A stretch of 64,000 nt of DNA from Hymenobacter aerophilus DSM 13606 (lineage in GTDB: Bacteria > Bacteroidota > Bacteroidia > Cytophagales > Hymenobacteraceae). Under the pieces are notes generated by a model. That model did not search any database and was not told the origin of the DNA. It saw only the letters and a list, made by a program, of their open reading frames with translations. Every line of letters begins with the position of its first letter. Within the stretch, counting starts at the first letter, position 1. Positions 34,635 to 43,780 of the stretch are shown piece after piece. The position numbers were made by a program, and so were the translations under genes. Location of the stretch: the NCBI RefSeq assembly GCF_000382225.1, contig NZ_KB907811.1, forward strand, positions 1 through 64,000, read 5' to 3'.

Positions 34635-35411
34635 TCAGCCTTTTTCGGGGGCGATGAAAGCGCCCTGCCGCCAGCGCCAGTAGCCCCAGCCGACGAGGCC
34701 CAGCAGCAGCGGCCAGCCATAGGCCAGTCCCACCAGCAGCAGTCCTACCAGGCGCCAGCCAAATTCCAGCCCGGCTACGAGGCGCGGACCGATGGCGGCA
34801 GCCGGGGTGAGGTCGGAGGCGGGGCGGAGCTGGAAATAGGTCAGCCGGAGTGTACCCAGAGCGGCCTGCTCGGTTAGGAGTTGGCTTACCGCGGCGGCGC
34901 GGTTGGCCACGGCCGTATCGGTGGCCGTGGCGGCGGTAGCTTGCTGTCGGGCCAGCTCGGCGGCAATATCGCGCGAGCTTATCTGCTTGCTCTGCACCCG
35001 GCCCAGGCGGCTTAAGCGCGACGTAAGGGCGAGAAACCGCGCCGACGGCACCCGAATGACCAGCATCTGCTGATGGCGGTCGGCGTCGGTGGTTTCGTTG
35101 GCGTCGGTCAGGTAGGCGCCGTACTGGCTGAGCAGCGTGTCGAGCCGGGCCGAAGCCTTCTCGAACTCGCTCACCTCCAGCTCCATGCTACCCTGATAGA
35201 TTACCGGGTGGCCCGTGGCGCGCCACAGTCGCGCCAGCGGAACTTCGGAGCTTGCGGCCGGGCTGCCGGGCTCCGAAGTGCTGGCCGTAGCCGCTGCCGG
35301 AAAGGTTGCCACGGGCTCACTTTCAGCCACGGATTGGTCCTGATGATTGGGAGCCTGGGAGCAGGCGGCCAGCAACAGGGCCGGCAACAGCAGATGCGCG
35401 TAGTTTTTCAT
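34635..35411 (-). CDS. DUF4349 lipoprotein, shorter paralogue
   Basis: A 258-residue lipoprotein (MKNYAHLLLPALLLAACS, Cys 17), a low-complexity linker, a DUF4349 domain (VIYQGSMELEVSEFEKASAR, then LGRVQSKQISSRDI) and a C-terminal membrane helix followed by WRWRQG. The central coiled coil of the family is reduced, replaced by an Ala/Thr-rich stretch. It lies 33 bp downstream of a second DUF4349 gene; together they may form a hetero-oligomer. Function unknown. Confidence 0.8.
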   Translation of the reverse strand: MKNYAHLLLPALLLAACSQAPNHQDQSVAESEPVATFPAAATASTSEPGSPAASSEVPLARLWRATGHPVIYQGSMELEVSEFEKASARLDTLLSQYGAYLTDANETTDADRHQQMLVIRVPSARFLALTSRLSRLGRVQSKQISSRDIAAELARQQATAATATDTAVANRAAAVSQLLTEQAALGTLRLTYFQLRPASDLTPAAAIGPRLVAGLEFGWRLVGLLLVGLAYGWPLLLGLVGWGYWRWRQGAFIAPEKG

Positions 35412-35444
35412 CGGAGTAGGAGTAAGGATGAAACTGACGAAAGC

Positions 35445-36350
35445 TTATTTCAGGCTTTGGGCCCGCCGACGACGCCAAGCCCGCCAGCCGGCCAGCACGG
35501 CCGCAGCCAGCAGCAGCAGCGGCCAGGCCGCCACGAAGCCCAGCACTAGGTCGGTGAGCAGCTCCCAGCCGCCGTAGAACGATTCGAGCAGCCGGCTGCC
35601 GAAGGAAAGCACGGGCGCGTCGGGCCGCCGCTGGCTGAGTTCCTGGTAGTAGGTGAGGGTGATGGTGGAGTAAGCTACCTCGTCGTTGAGGGCGCGCAGG
35701 CGGCTTTGGGTGGCCTCGATTTCCTCGCGGATTTCGCCTACTTTCTGCTCAATTTCGAGCAGATCGGACACTTTATTGGCTTTTTTCAGCAGCTCCAGGT
35801 ACCGTTGCTCCAGCGCCCGCTTGGAAGCCAGCCGGGCCGTTATATCGGCGTGCTGGGCCGTTACGTCGTCGGTCGAAAGCTGCTTGGACTCGACGGTGCC
35901 GAACCGGCCCAACCCGGCCAGCAGGGCCTGGAAGCGGGCCGGTGCCACCCGGATTTTCATCTCGTGCCGCCACTCGCCATCCTCGCGCTCCTCCGACGCG
36001 CCTTCCACAAAAGCCCCGACGGCGCGGGTTAGGCTGTCCATGCGCTGGTTGGCGCGGGCCAGGTCGGCCACTTTCATGCGCACCGTGGCGTGGTACACCA
36101 GCTTACGGTTGACGGCCGGCGCGGCGGAAGCGGCTTGGCCAGCCGCCGGCTGGTCAGCCGACTCGTAGGCCTTGGCTTCCACTGCCGAAGGAGCCATGGG
36201 CGGCGGCGGTGGCGCCATCATAGCAGCGTCGCCGCCCACTTCGGCATCGGCCGTAACTTCGACGGACGGTTCGCCCATCGACGACTGGCTGTTGCCGCAA
36301 CTCAGCAGCCCCAGCGTTAAACTCAGCCACAATAAAACCGGGATACGCAT
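35445..36350 (-). CDS. DUF4349 lipoprotein with coiled coil
   Basis: The 301-residue product has a lipoprotein signal (LTLGLLSCG, Cys 18) and a Pro/Ala-rich linker. The DUF4349 domain follows (RKLVYHATVRMKVADLARAN, RFGTVESKQLSTDDVTAQ). A long coiled coil (about 165-235; LKKANKVSDLLEIEQKVGEI) and a C-terminal transmembrane helix ending in RRRR complete it. The lipid anchor plus C-terminal helix suggest attachment at both ends. Upstream paralogue of the 34635 gene. Confidence 0.85.
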   Translation of the reverse strand: MRIPVLLWLSLTLGLLSCGNSQSSMGEPSVEVTADAEVGGDAAMMAPPPPPMAPSAVEAKAYESADQPAAGQAASAAPAVNRKLVYHATVRMKVADLARANQRMDSLTRAVGAFVEGASEEREDGEWRHEMKIRVAPARFQALLAGLGRFGTVESKQLSTDDVTAQHADITARLASKRALEQRYLELLKKANKVSDLLEIEQKVGEIREEIEATQSRLRALNDEVAYSTITLTYYQELSQRRPDAPVLSFGSRLLESFYGGWELLTDLVLGFVAAWPLLLLAAAVLAGWRAWRRRRAQSLK

Positions 36351-36450
36351 ACGGCAGGATTTTTACGGGTTTCGACTGGACGAAGTAGGCTAACGCCTGC
36401 CCTTCATACCCGCCCTGCCGGAAGGTAACCTGCTGCCGGGCCGTTAAACA

Positions 36451-36488
36451 CCGCCGCCCGGCCCCCACGAGTGGGAGCCGGGCGGCGG
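36451..36488 (-). terminator. Hairpin downstream of murA
   Basis: A 12-bp GC stem (36451-36462 with 36477-36488, ccgccgcccggc) with an inner cccac/tggg pair. It lies 37 bp past the murA stop. The T run is short, so intrinsic termination is only probable. Confidence 0.5.
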
Positions 36489-36524
36489 GGCTTTACGGAA
36501 TTTGTCTAGCAGCTCTCGGCCAAT

Positions 36525-37829
36525 CTACAGCCGCCGAATCTGGGCGCCGAGGGCGATAAGGCGCTGGTCGATGTGCTGGTAGCCGCGGTCAATCTGCTCC
36601 ACGTTTTCAATCACGCTGCGGCCCTCGGCCGAGAGGGCGGCAATGAGCAGCGCCACGCCCGCCCGGATATCGGGCGAGGTCATGGTGATGCCGTGCAGGC
36701 GTTTCTGGTGGTTGAGGCCGATAACGGTGGCCCGGTGCGGGTCGCACAAAATCACCTGGGCGCCCATGTCGATGAGCTTATCGACGAAGAACAGCCGCGA
36801 CTCAAACATCTTCTGATGAATAAGCACCGTGCCTTTGGCCTGGGTGGCCACTACCAGCACCACGCTCAGCAAATCGGGCGTGAAACCGGGCCAGGTGTGG
36901 TCGGAAATCGTGAGGATGCTGCCGTCGAGGTAGGTATCGATTTCGTAGTGCTGCTGCGCCGGAATATGAATATCGTCGCCCCGGAATTCGAGCCGGATGC
37001 CCAGCTTGCGGAACGTGTCGGGAATGAGGCCCAGCTCGGCAATCTGGCAGTCCTTGATGGTGATTTCGGAGCCCGTCATGGCCGCCAGACCAATAAAGGA
37101 GCCGATTTCAATCATGTCGGGCAGCATGCGGTGCTCGGTGCCGCCGAGCTGCTCCACGCCCTCGATGGTGAGCAGGTTGGAGCCGATACCGTTGATGTTG
37201 GCGCCCATGCGCACCAGCATCTTGCAGAGCTGCTGCAGATACGGCTCGCAGGCAGCATTGTAGATGGTGGTTACACCTTTAGCCAGCACGGCGGCCATCA
37301 CAATGTTGGCCGTGCCCGTTACCGAAGCCTCGTCCAGCATCATGTAGGCGCCGGTCAGGCCATCTTCGGCCTTGATGCGGTAAAAATCCTTGCCTTCGAG
37401 CGTGAGTTTGCCGCCCAGCTTTTCGAGGCCCAGAAAGTGCGTATCCATGGGCCGGCGGCCGATTTTGTCGCCACCGGGCTTGGGCAGCTGGCAGCGCCCG
37501 AAGCGGGCCAGCATGGGTCCCAGAATCATCACCGAGCCCCGCAACGCCCCGGCCTGGGCTATGAACTCGGGCGTATCGAGGTAGGCCAGGTTCACGTTGT
37601 CGGCTTGAAAGCGGTAGGAGTCGGGCGACAGGCGGCCCACTTTCACGCCCAAATCGCGCAACAGCTCGATGAGCTTGTTCACGTCGCGGATGTCGGGCAC
37701 ATTGCTGATGGTAACCGGCTCCGGGGTCAGCAGCACGGCGCACAGAATCTGCAGGGCTTCGTTTTTGGCGCCCTGGGGCACAATTTCACCATGCAGCGGC
37801 TTACCGCCAATTACTTCAAAGGAGGCCAT
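36525..37829 (-). CDS. murA: UDP-N-acetylglucosamine 1-carboxyvinyltransferase
   Basis: The first committed enzyme of peptidoglycan synthesis, transferring enolpyruvate to UDP-GlcNAc; 434 residues from the ATG at 37829 (MASFEVIGGKPLHG). Family blocks include GAKNEALQILCAVLL and HTWPGFTPDL. The active-site loop reads KPGGDKIGRRPMD, so the position of the usual catalytic Cys (Cys115 in E. coli) is Asp121. Asp at this site keeps activity but blocks covalent inactivation by fosfomycin in other bacteria. It lies downstream of a DUF4290 gene, a standard Bacteroidota pair. Confidence 0.95.
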   Translation of the reverse strand: MASFEVIGGKPLHGEIVPQGAKNEALQILCAVLLTPEPVTISNVPDIRDVNKLIELLRDLGVKVGRLSPDSYRFQADNVNLAYLDTPEFIAQAGALRGSVMILGPMLARFGRCQLPKPGGDKIGRRPMDTHFLGLEKLGGKLTLEGKDFYRIKAEDGLTGAYMMLDEASVTGTANIVMAAVLAKGVTTIYNAACEPYLQQLCKMLVRMGANINGIGSNLLTIEGVEQLGGTEHRMLPDMIEIGSFIGLAAMTGSEITIKDCQIAELGLIPDTFRKLGIRLEFRGDDIHIPAQQHYEIDTYLDGSILTISDHTWPGFTPDLLSVVLVVATQAKGTVLIHQKMFESRLFFVDKLIDMGAQVILCDPHRATVIGLNHQKRLHGITMTSPDIRAGVALLIAALSAEGRSVIENVEQIDRGYQHIDQRLIALGAQIRRL

Positions 37830-37837
37830 TTCTTGGG

Positions 37838-37972
37838 GAGCTTCAGGCTTCAAGCTACAGGCTGCAAGCTTTCACGAAGGAGAAAGTCTTGGTTAGCTAT
37901 AAGCTAATGCTAAGGAATATAAATAGATGTTGCTGGTAAAGCTTGCGGCTTGTAGCTTGAAGCCTGCAGCTC
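37838..37972. repeat. Inverted heptad-repeat element (gcaagct type)
   Basis: Arms 37838-37872 and 37938-37972, 35 bp each, are inverted copies with about four differences and closely match the arms at 6077-6180. They sit at the two edges of the murA/DUF4290 gap: one starts 9 bp from the murA start, the other ends 8 bp from the DUF4290 stop. Confidence 0.82.
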
Positions 37973-37980
37973 AAACCAGA

Positions 37981-38706
37981 CTACTGCGGGGGCTGCTGGG
38001 GCTCGTTGCGGTTTTTGCGGCCGCCGCGGCGCTGCTTGTCGCGCCGGTTGCCACCGCCGCCGCTGTTGCCGCCACTGCGCCGGTTGCCGCCGCCGTCGCG
38101 CTCCTGCCGGGGCTGAGGCACGATAAAGGGGGCCGGCCGGCCGCCGGTGCTCACGAACTCGAACAGGTTTTCGTTCTGCACCCGGTCGGGGTCGAGGCTG
38201 AGCTGGTTGTTCGACAGCTCGCGCAGGTGCTTGATGATGGTCAGGTCCTTGGCGTTTTCCTTGTTGTGAGAACGGTACAAAAACTTCATCGTGCGGCCGA
38301 TGATGATGGCGGCCTGCTCGCGCTCCGTGGCATCTTCCAGCGTGAGGGCCTGGGCCACCAGCTGCTCCACGGCCTGCCCGTAGGCCCGGAACCTGGGGCC
38401 TTTGGCGGGGTAGGCGAGGCGCTTGGGCGGCCCTAAGTTCACCTGTGCGGCCAGCGCGAAGGGCGCGTCCACGTCCAGCTCGCCATCGGCCATTTCGAAG
38501 ATGTGGTTCCAGACCTTGGCCTGGCTGTCGGGCTGGTCGCGCAGGGCGGGCTGCAGGCGAAAAATGAGCTGCACAATCTGCTGGGCGCGGCGGGTCCGCT
38601 CGTCGCGGTCCTCGATGCCGGCCAGCTGCTGCACGAGCTGAAAGGTGCTCTGGCCGTATTCGCGCTGGAGCAGCTCGTGTTTATGAAGAGAGGGGGGGAG
38701 GGTCAT
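37981..38706 (-). CDS. DUF4290-domain protein with Arg/Gly-rich tail
   Basis: From the ATG at 38706 (MTLPPSLHKHELLQREYGQS) the protein is 241 residues. The first 190 are the helical DUF4290 domain, whose function is unknown. The last 45 are rich in Arg, Gly, Asn and Gln (RRSGGNSGGGGNRR), an RGG-like tail that suggests RNA binding. Start chosen because the TATATTTG box at 38728-38735 lies just upstream. Partner of murA. Confidence 0.85.
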   Translation of the reverse strand: MTLPPSLHKHELLQREYGQSTFQLVQQLAGIEDRDERTRRAQQIVQLIFRLQPALRDQPDSQAKVWNHIFEMADGELDVDAPFALAAQVNLGPPKRLAYPAKGPRFRAYGQAVEQLVAQALTLEDATEREQAAIIIGRTMKFLYRSHNKENAKDLTIIKHLRELSNNQLSLDPDRVQNENLFEFVSTGGRPAPFIVPQPRQERDGGGNRRSGGNSGGGGNRRDKQRRGGRKNRNEPQQPPQ

Positions 38707-38727
38707 TATCAAAAATATGCGAAGGGT

Positions 38728-38735
38728 CAAATATA
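38728..38735 (-). promoter_or_regulatory. Promoter box of the DUF4290-murA unit
   Basis: TATATTTG on the minus strand, exact TAnnTTTG, 22 nt upstream of the chosen ATG. No clear -33 TTG. Confidence 0.5.
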
Positions 38736-38875
38736 CGCCAAAGCTCGTCCGGCTGGCGGCGCCGGTTGTACAAAAACAAGCCGGAAGAAGTTGGCGCGAA
38801 GCCACGGCGGCCGGCCGGCGGCGTTACGAGCTTCTAAAAGTAACGCAAAGCCGCCGAAGCCGGCCGAACCACCCA

Positions 38876-41137
38876 TTAATGCACCCGCAGCTTAGCAAAA
38901 CTTAGCAGCAGCGTTTTCTCACCCACTTCCTCGAACTGAATGATGGCTTTAGTGGAGCCCTGCACCGTTTCGAGGCTGGTAACTTTGCCAAAGCCGAACT
39001 TGGGGTGCTCCACGCGCTGGCCGGTTTGCAGGTTGCTCGTGTCGGAAGGCGTGAAGTCGGCGGGGGCCACATACTTGGTTGCGGCGTTCTTGCGGGGTGG
39101 GGGCGGCACCAGGTTCGAGCGGCGCTCAAACACGTGGCCGAACGGCGACTCGCCCGGGCCGGCACGGTCGGGTCCGGGGCCCGAGGAAAACTTGAAATCG
39201 ACGTATTTGGGGTCAATTTCATCGAGGAAACGGCTTTTCTCGCAGCTGCGCAGGTTGCCCCACTGGTAGCGCGAGGTAGCGTAGCTCAGGGTCAGCTTCT
39301 TCTCGGCCCGCGTGATGGCCACGTAGAACAGCCGGCGCTCCTCCTCCAAATCGGCCCGCGAGGTAATCATCATCTGGCTCGGAAACAGGTTTTCCTCCAG
39401 GCCCACGATGTAGACGTTGCGAAACTCCAGGCCCTTGGCCGAGTGGATGGTCATCATGGTCACCTGCTCGCCCTCCTGGGCCGCGTCCTTGAGGTCCGAA
39501 TCCGTCACCAGCGCAATGTCCTGCAGGAAGGAGCCGAGCGTTTTGTCCTCACGCTCGGGGTCCTCCACGAAGGCCTTGATGCCGTTGAGCAACTCCTGGA
39601 TGTTCTCGTAGCGGCTCAGGCCCTCGATGCTCTTGTCGGCGTACAGCTCCTCAATCATGCCCGAGTTCTTGGCAATGAACTTGGCCGCCTCAAACGCATC
39701 CTCCTTGGCCGCCACGGCGGTGTAGGCCTTGATTTTCTCCGCGAAATCGACAATGGGGTTGGCCGTGCGGGTGGGCAGAAACTTATCGGCGTTGCTGACG
39801 ACCTCCCAGATGGTGTGGTTACTTTCCTCGGCCGCGTTGATGAGCTTGGCCAGCGTCGTGTCGCCGATGCCGCGCTTGGGGTAGTTGATGACCCGGCGCA
39901 GGGCCTGCTCGTCGTTGGGATTCACCGTGAGGCGCAGGTAGGCCACCAAATCCTTGATTTCCTTGCGCTGATAAAAGCTCAGGCCGCCCACGATTTTGTA
40001 GCGGATGCCCAGCTTGCGCAGGGCTTCTTCCATGGCCCGGCTCTGGGCGTTGGTGCGGTAGAGAATGGCGAAGTTGTCGTAGGACAGATGCTGGTTCATC
40101 TTGTCCTCGTAGATGCTCTGGGCCACCAGCTTGCCTTCCTCATTGTCGGAAGAAGCCTTGAACACCTCAATCAGCGGGCCTTCCTCGTTGTCGGAAAACA
40201 CGTCTTTGCGCAGCTGGGCCTGGTTGTTTTTGATAACCGAGTTGGCCGCTTTCACGATGTTCTGGGTCGAGCGGTAGTTCTGCTCCAGCTTGAACACCTG
40301 CAGCTCCGGGTAGTCCTTTTCGAAGTTGAGGATGTTCTGAATATCGGCGCCCCGGAAGGCGTAAATGCTCTGGGCATCATCACCCACCACGCAGATGTTG
40401 CGCTCCTTGGCCGCCAGCTTGCGGGCAATCAGGTACTGCGAGTAGTTGGTGTCCTGGTACTCGTCCACCATCACGTAGCGGAACATGTTCTGGTACTTGT
40501 TCAGCACGTCGGGGTGTTCCTTGAACAGCACGTTGGTCTGGTACAGCAGGTCGTCGAAGTCCATGGCCCCGGCCTTGAAGCAGCGGTTGGCGTACTGCTG
40601 GTAAATCACGCCCAGCTTGGGCCGCATAGCCGCCTCATCGTCCTGCTTGATAACCGGGTCGCTCAAGTACTGCTGCACCGAAATCAGCTTGTTTTTGGCC
40701 CCCGAAATCCGGCTCAGCACCATGTTGGGCTTGTACATCTTATCGTCCAGCTCCAGCTCCTTCAGAATCTGGCCAATCAGGGTTTTGGAGTCCTGGGTGT
40801 CGTAGATGGTGAACGAGCGGGGGTAGCCGATTTTGTCGGCCTCCGAGCGCAGAATGCGGGCAAACACGCTGTGAAACGTGCCCATCCACAGGTTTTTGGC
40901 CTCGGGGCCGACCACCTTCTCGATGCGGGCGCGCATCTCCTTGGCGGCCTTGTTGGTAAAGGTAAGGGCCAGGATATTGAACGGGTTGACCTTTTGTTCG
41001 AGCAGGTTGGCGATGCGGTAGGTGAGCACCCGGGTTTTGCCCGAGCCGGCGCCGGCAATAATCATGCAGGGCCCTTCAATCTGCATCACGGCAGCGGCCT
41101 GCGAGGGGTTGAGTAGCGCGTTATAATCGAGTCCCAT
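38876..41137 (-). CDS. pcrA: UvrD/PcrA-family superfamily 1 DNA helicase
   Basis: A 753-residue 3'-5' helicase with all SF1A motifs: Walker A IIAGAGSGKTRVLTYR, motif II VDEYQDTN, GDDAQSIYAFRGA, EQNYRSTQNI, TIHSAKGLEF and VAITRAEKKL. The C-terminus has the PcrA-type Tudor-like domain (GQRVEHPKFGFGKVTSLE) that contacts RNA polymerase. It acts in repair, replication restart and transcription-coupled repair. MGLDYNALLNPSQ is a typical Bacteroidota start. Confidence 0.95.
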   Translation of the reverse strand: MGLDYNALLNPSQAAAVMQIEGPCMIIAGAGSGKTRVLTYRIANLLEQKVNPFNILALTFTNKAAKEMRARIEKVVGPEAKNLWMGTFHSVFARILRSEADKIGYPRSFTIYDTQDSKTLIGQILKELELDDKMYKPNMVLSRISGAKNKLISVQQYLSDPVIKQDDEAAMRPKLGVIYQQYANRCFKAGAMDFDDLLYQTNVLFKEHPDVLNKYQNMFRYVMVDEYQDTNYSQYLIARKLAAKERNICVVGDDAQSIYAFRGADIQNILNFEKDYPELQVFKLEQNYRSTQNIVKAANSVIKNNQAQLRKDVFSDNEEGPLIEVFKASSDNEEGKLVAQSIYEDKMNQHLSYDNFAILYRTNAQSRAMEEALRKLGIRYKIVGGLSFYQRKEIKDLVAYLRLTVNPNDEQALRRVINYPKRGIGDTTLAKLINAAEESNHTIWEVVSNADKFLPTRTANPIVDFAEKIKAYTAVAAKEDAFEAAKFIAKNSGMIEELYADKSIEGLSRYENIQELLNGIKAFVEDPEREDKTLGSFLQDIALVTDSDLKDAAQEGEQVTMMTIHSAKGLEFRNVYIVGLEENLFPSQMMITSRADLEEERRLFYVAITRAEKKLTLSYATSRYQWGNLRSCEKSRFLDEIDPKYVDFKFSSGPGPDRAGPGESPFGHVFERRSNLVPPPPRKNAATKYVAPADFTPSDTSNLQTGQRVEHPKFGFGKVTSLETVQGSTKAIIQFEEVGEKTLLLSFAKLRVH

Positions 41138-41181
41138 ATTCGGTAGTCAGCAGCGGAAAACTAAGCCGGTTGGCTTGTTAG

Positions 41182-41189
41182 CAAATGTA
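41182..41189 (-). promoter_or_regulatory. Promoter box of pcrA/uvrD
   Basis: TACATTTG on the minus strand, exact TAnnTTTG, 44 nt upstream of the pcrA start. Confidence 0.45.
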
Positions 41190-41299
41190 CGGCTTTCGGG
41201 CGGGGGATGGAAATGCCGGGCGGCCGGCTTTTGCGGCTGCCCGGCGCGAAGTCCTGCCACAAGTCTTACCGCAAGCACTGCCAGAAGTCATGCCCGCCG

Positions 41300-41307
41300 T
41301 ACCTTTG
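41300..41307 (+). promoter_or_regulatory. Promoter box of the glycosyltransferase; predicted leaderless
   Basis: TACCTTTG, exact TAnnTTTG, ends 4 nt before the ATG at 41312. Transcription would begin at or next to the start codon. This excludes the longer open frame from 41207 as the true gene. Confidence 0.5.
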
Positions 41308-41311
41308 CCCC

Positions 41312-42448
41312 ATGCAAGCCGCCCCATTTCCCCTCTCTATCCTGTGCCTGTCCGACAGCTGGGGCGGGCTGGAGCTGAACACGGCCCGGTTTGCCGGCTG
41401 GATGGTGGCTCGGGGCTGGCCGGTGCAGGTGATTACCCGCGCCAACTCGCCGCTGGCCGCCCGCGCCGCCGAGTTGGGCGCCACCGTAATCACGCTCGAA
41501 AACCCCTGGAAAGCTCTCGACGTGCCAGCGGCCGGCCGACTGGCCAAGGCGCTGCGCGACTTCGGGACGCGGGCGCTGCTCATCAGCCGCAACGGCGACC
41601 TGGGCCTGGCCGTGCTCTGCAAGCGGCTGTACCTGCGCAGGCTGCCGCTGGTGTATCAGCAGCACATGCAGCTGGGGCTGGCCAAGCGCGGGCTGGTACA
41701 TACGTTGCGCTACCGGGCGCTGGCTGCCTGGCTGGCCCCGCTGCCCGGCCTGGCCCGGCAGGTGCTCGAAAAAACGCGCCTGAGTCCCTCAACACTGCAC
41801 GTCGTGCCGTTGGGTGTCGAGCTGGAGAAGTTCGCCGACGCGCAACTGACCATCGCCGAAGCCCGCCGCCGCTTGCAGCTGGAGCTGCCCGCCGGCACCG
41901 TACTGCTGGGCCTTATCGGCCGCCTCGACGATGGCAAGGGGCAGGATTTCGTGCTGGAAGCCCTGCCGGCGCTGCGCCAACAGTTTCCGCAGCTGCACCT
42001 GTTGCTGGTGGGCGAGCCCACCCGCAATGAGGGCAGCACCTACGCCGACGCCCTGCAAACCCGCATTCAGGAGCTGGACCTGAGCGAAGTAGTGCATTTG
42101 CGCGGCTTCACGCTCCAGCCCGAAGTGGCCTACCGGACCCTCGATATTTCCATCACGGCTTCCGTAAGCGAAACCTACGGCATGGTGACCATTGAGGCCC
42201 TGGCGGCCGGTAAACCCGTGCTGGGCGCGGCGGCCGGCGGCACCCGCGAGCTGCTCGACGACGACCGCACCGGCCTGCTGTTCGAACTCCACAACCAGGC
42301 CTCCTTCGTGGCGGCCGTAGCGCGGCTGCTGCAGGAACCGGGTCTGATGGCGCGCTTGGGCGAGGCCGGACAGCAGGAGGCCCTGGCGACCTATTCGCAC
42401 CACCGCCAATGCGAGCTGACGGAACAAATCCTCTGGTCGGTGGTGTAA
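41312..42448 (+). CDS. Glycosyltransferase family 4 protein
   Basis: A 378-residue GT-B enzyme starting MQAAPFPLSILCLSDSWGGL. The C-terminal donor-binding domain shows GLIGRLDDGKGQDFVLEAL and SETYGMVTIEALAAGKPVLG, the E-x7-E pattern of GT4 enzymes, followed by GGTRELLDD. It probably adds a hexose during polysaccharide, lipopolysaccharide or glycolipid assembly; the substrate is unknown. It is divergent from pcrA and not in a polysaccharide cluster. Confidence 0.88.
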   Translation: MQAAPFPLSILCLSDSWGGLELNTARFAGWMVARGWPVQVITRANSPLAARAAELGATVITLENPWKALDVPAAGRLAKALRDFGTRALLISRNGDLGLAVLCKRLYLRRLPLVYQQHMQLGLAKRGLVHTLRYRALAAWLAPLPGLARQVLEKTRLSPSTLHVVPLGVELEKFADAQLTIAEARRRLQLELPAGTVLLGLIGRLDDGKGQDFVLEALPALRQQFPQLHLLLVGEPTRNEGSTYADALQTRIQELDLSEVVHLRGFTLQPEVAYRTLDISITASVSETYGMVTIEALAAGKPVLGAAAGGTRELLDDDRTGLLFELHNQASFVAAVARLLQEPGLMARLGEAGQQEALATYSHHRQCELTEQILWSVV

Positions 42449-42455
42449 TTGCGGG

Positions 42456-42463
42456 TATCTTTG
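42456..42463 (+). promoter_or_regulatory. Promoter box of the DUF3109 gene
   Basis: TATCTTTG, exact TAnnTTTG, 18 nt upstream of the ATG at 42482, which it supports over the ATG at 42449. Confidence 0.5.
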
Positions 42464-42481
42464 CAGCGAGAAACCAACCCA

Positions 42482-43057
42482 ATGATTCAAATTCAGCACA
42501 CGCTTATTTCCGACGACGTTCGGGACAATTTCTTCGTCTGCAACCTCGAAGCCTGCAAGGGCGCGTGTTGCGTAGAGGGCGACCTGGGCGCGCCCCTAGA
42601 GGCCGAGGAACTCGACATCCTCAACCAGGAATACGAAGCCATTAAGCCCTTCCTCACCGACGCCGGCCGCGCCGCCATCGAACAGCAGGGTCGCTACATC
42701 AAGGACTGGGAAGGCGACTTCAGCACTACTACTATCAACGACCGGGAGTGCGCCTACGCCCTCTACGACGAGCGGGGTATCCTCAAGTGCGGCATCGAGC
42801 AGGCCTATCTGGCCGGGGCCACCAGCTTCAAAAAGCCCATCAGCTGCCACCTGTACCCCATCCGCATCACGAAGTACGACGGTTTCGAGGCCCTCAACTA
42901 CGATCGGTGGACCATCTGCTCGCCCGCCTGCTCGTTCGGGGCCAACCTGGGCGTGCGCATCTACCAGTTCCTCAAGGAGCCGCTGATCCGCAAGTACGGC
43001 GAGGGGTGGTACGGGGAGTTGGTGACGGAAATTGAGGGAGGGAGCACGCCCGGCTAA
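42482..43057 (+). CDS. DUF3109 cysteine-rich protein
   Basis: A 191-residue cytoplasmic protein ([13 protein letters not shown]). Eight Cys lie in the family pattern: [14 protein letters not shown] near the start, then [16 protein letters not shown] and CSPACSFG. The pattern resembles YkgJ-type CxxCxxCC proteins thought to bind zinc or an Fe-S cluster. Function unknown. Its last bases overlap the end of the convergent Uma2 gene by 4 nt. Confidence 0.85.
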   Translation: MIQIQHTLISDDVRDNFFVCNLEACKGACCVEGDLGAPLEAEELDILNQEYEAIKPFLTDAGRAAIEQQGRYIKDWEGDFSTTTINDRECAYALYDERGILKCGIEQAYLAGATSFKKPISCHLYPIRITKYDGFEALNYDRWTICSPACSFGANLGVRIYQFLKEPLIRKYGEGWYGELVTEIEGGSTPG

Positions 43058-43677
43058 TCTGGCAGCCTTAGCAGCGCCGGGCCTTCTTCCGGCCCGGTCT
43101 GCACATCCTCATAAATAGCGGCAACAGCCAATTTGACCTGCAAGGCGGTTATTTCCACCTCCTGCCCCAACTCCCGCACCGAGGACAATAGCCAGGTGTT
43201 GTCCTCATGGCGGGTGTAGCACTCCACCAGCTGCCGCCGCTGCGACACCAGCACGTAATGCTGCAGGGAGGGTAGCTGCTGGTACTGCTGAAATCTCCAG
43301 CCCCGGTCGCGGGCCTCGGTGGAGGCCGACAGGACTTCGACGATAAGCACCGGGTGATGCACGGTGCGCGGGTCATTATCGGTCGGGGCGCAACTCACCA
43401 CTACATCGGGGTAGTTGTAGTGCTGGTTTTCGTCTACGGCCGTTCGCACATTCTCGGCAAAAACCGAGCAGCCCCGGCCCCGCAGCGCGCCCCGCAGGGC
43501 TACCACGCAGTTCTGGATCAGCATGTTGTGGCGTTTTGTGCCTCCGGCCATGTTTTCGGGCGAGTCCAGCGGGAAAATCTCACCGTGATAAAACTCGTGC
43601 CGGATGTCGGAGGTGTCTTCCAGCGCAAAGTACTCTTCCACGGTGTAGCGGCGGGCGTAGTCGGGTTGCGTGGGCAT
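43054..43677 (-). CDS. Uma2-family (DUF820) predicted endonuclease
   Basis: A 207-residue protein with the PD-(D/E)xK-like Uma2 layout: [24 protein letters not shown], then YPDVVVSC (Asp) and [16 protein letters not shown] (Glu plus Lys-equivalent region). Uma2 proteins are very numerous in cyanobacteria and Hymenobacter, and their role is unresolved. No toxin or transposase is linked here. Confidence 0.85.
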   Translation of the reverse strand: MPTQPDYARRYTVEEYFALEDTSDIRHEFYHGEIFPLDSPENMAGGTKRHNMLIQNCVVALRGALRGRGCSVFAENVRTAVDENQHYNYPDVVVSCAPTDNDPRTVHHPVLIVEVLSASTEARDRGWRFQQYQQLPSLQHYVLVSQRRQLVECYTRHEDNTWLLSSVRELGQEVEITALQVKLAVAAIYEDVQTGPEEGPALLRLPD

Positions 43678-43712
43678 GGCTGGCGGGATGTGGATGGCAC
43701 AACGGTTTCCTG

Positions 43713-43763
43713 TTACAAAAGAACGCCATTCAGCGCGAAGCGCTGAATGGCGTTCTTTTGTAA
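43713..43763. terminator. 24-bp perfect palindrome downstream of accC
   Basis: Arms 43713-43736 and 43740-43763 are perfectly complementary with a gaa loop. The arm (ttacaaaagaacgccattca) resembles the outer tip of the palindromic elements (gaacgtcattca), so this may be a collapsed copy that now terminates the acc operon 18 bp beyond the accC stop. Confidence 0.8.
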
Positions 43764-43780
43764 AGATGCTACGCAGCAGC

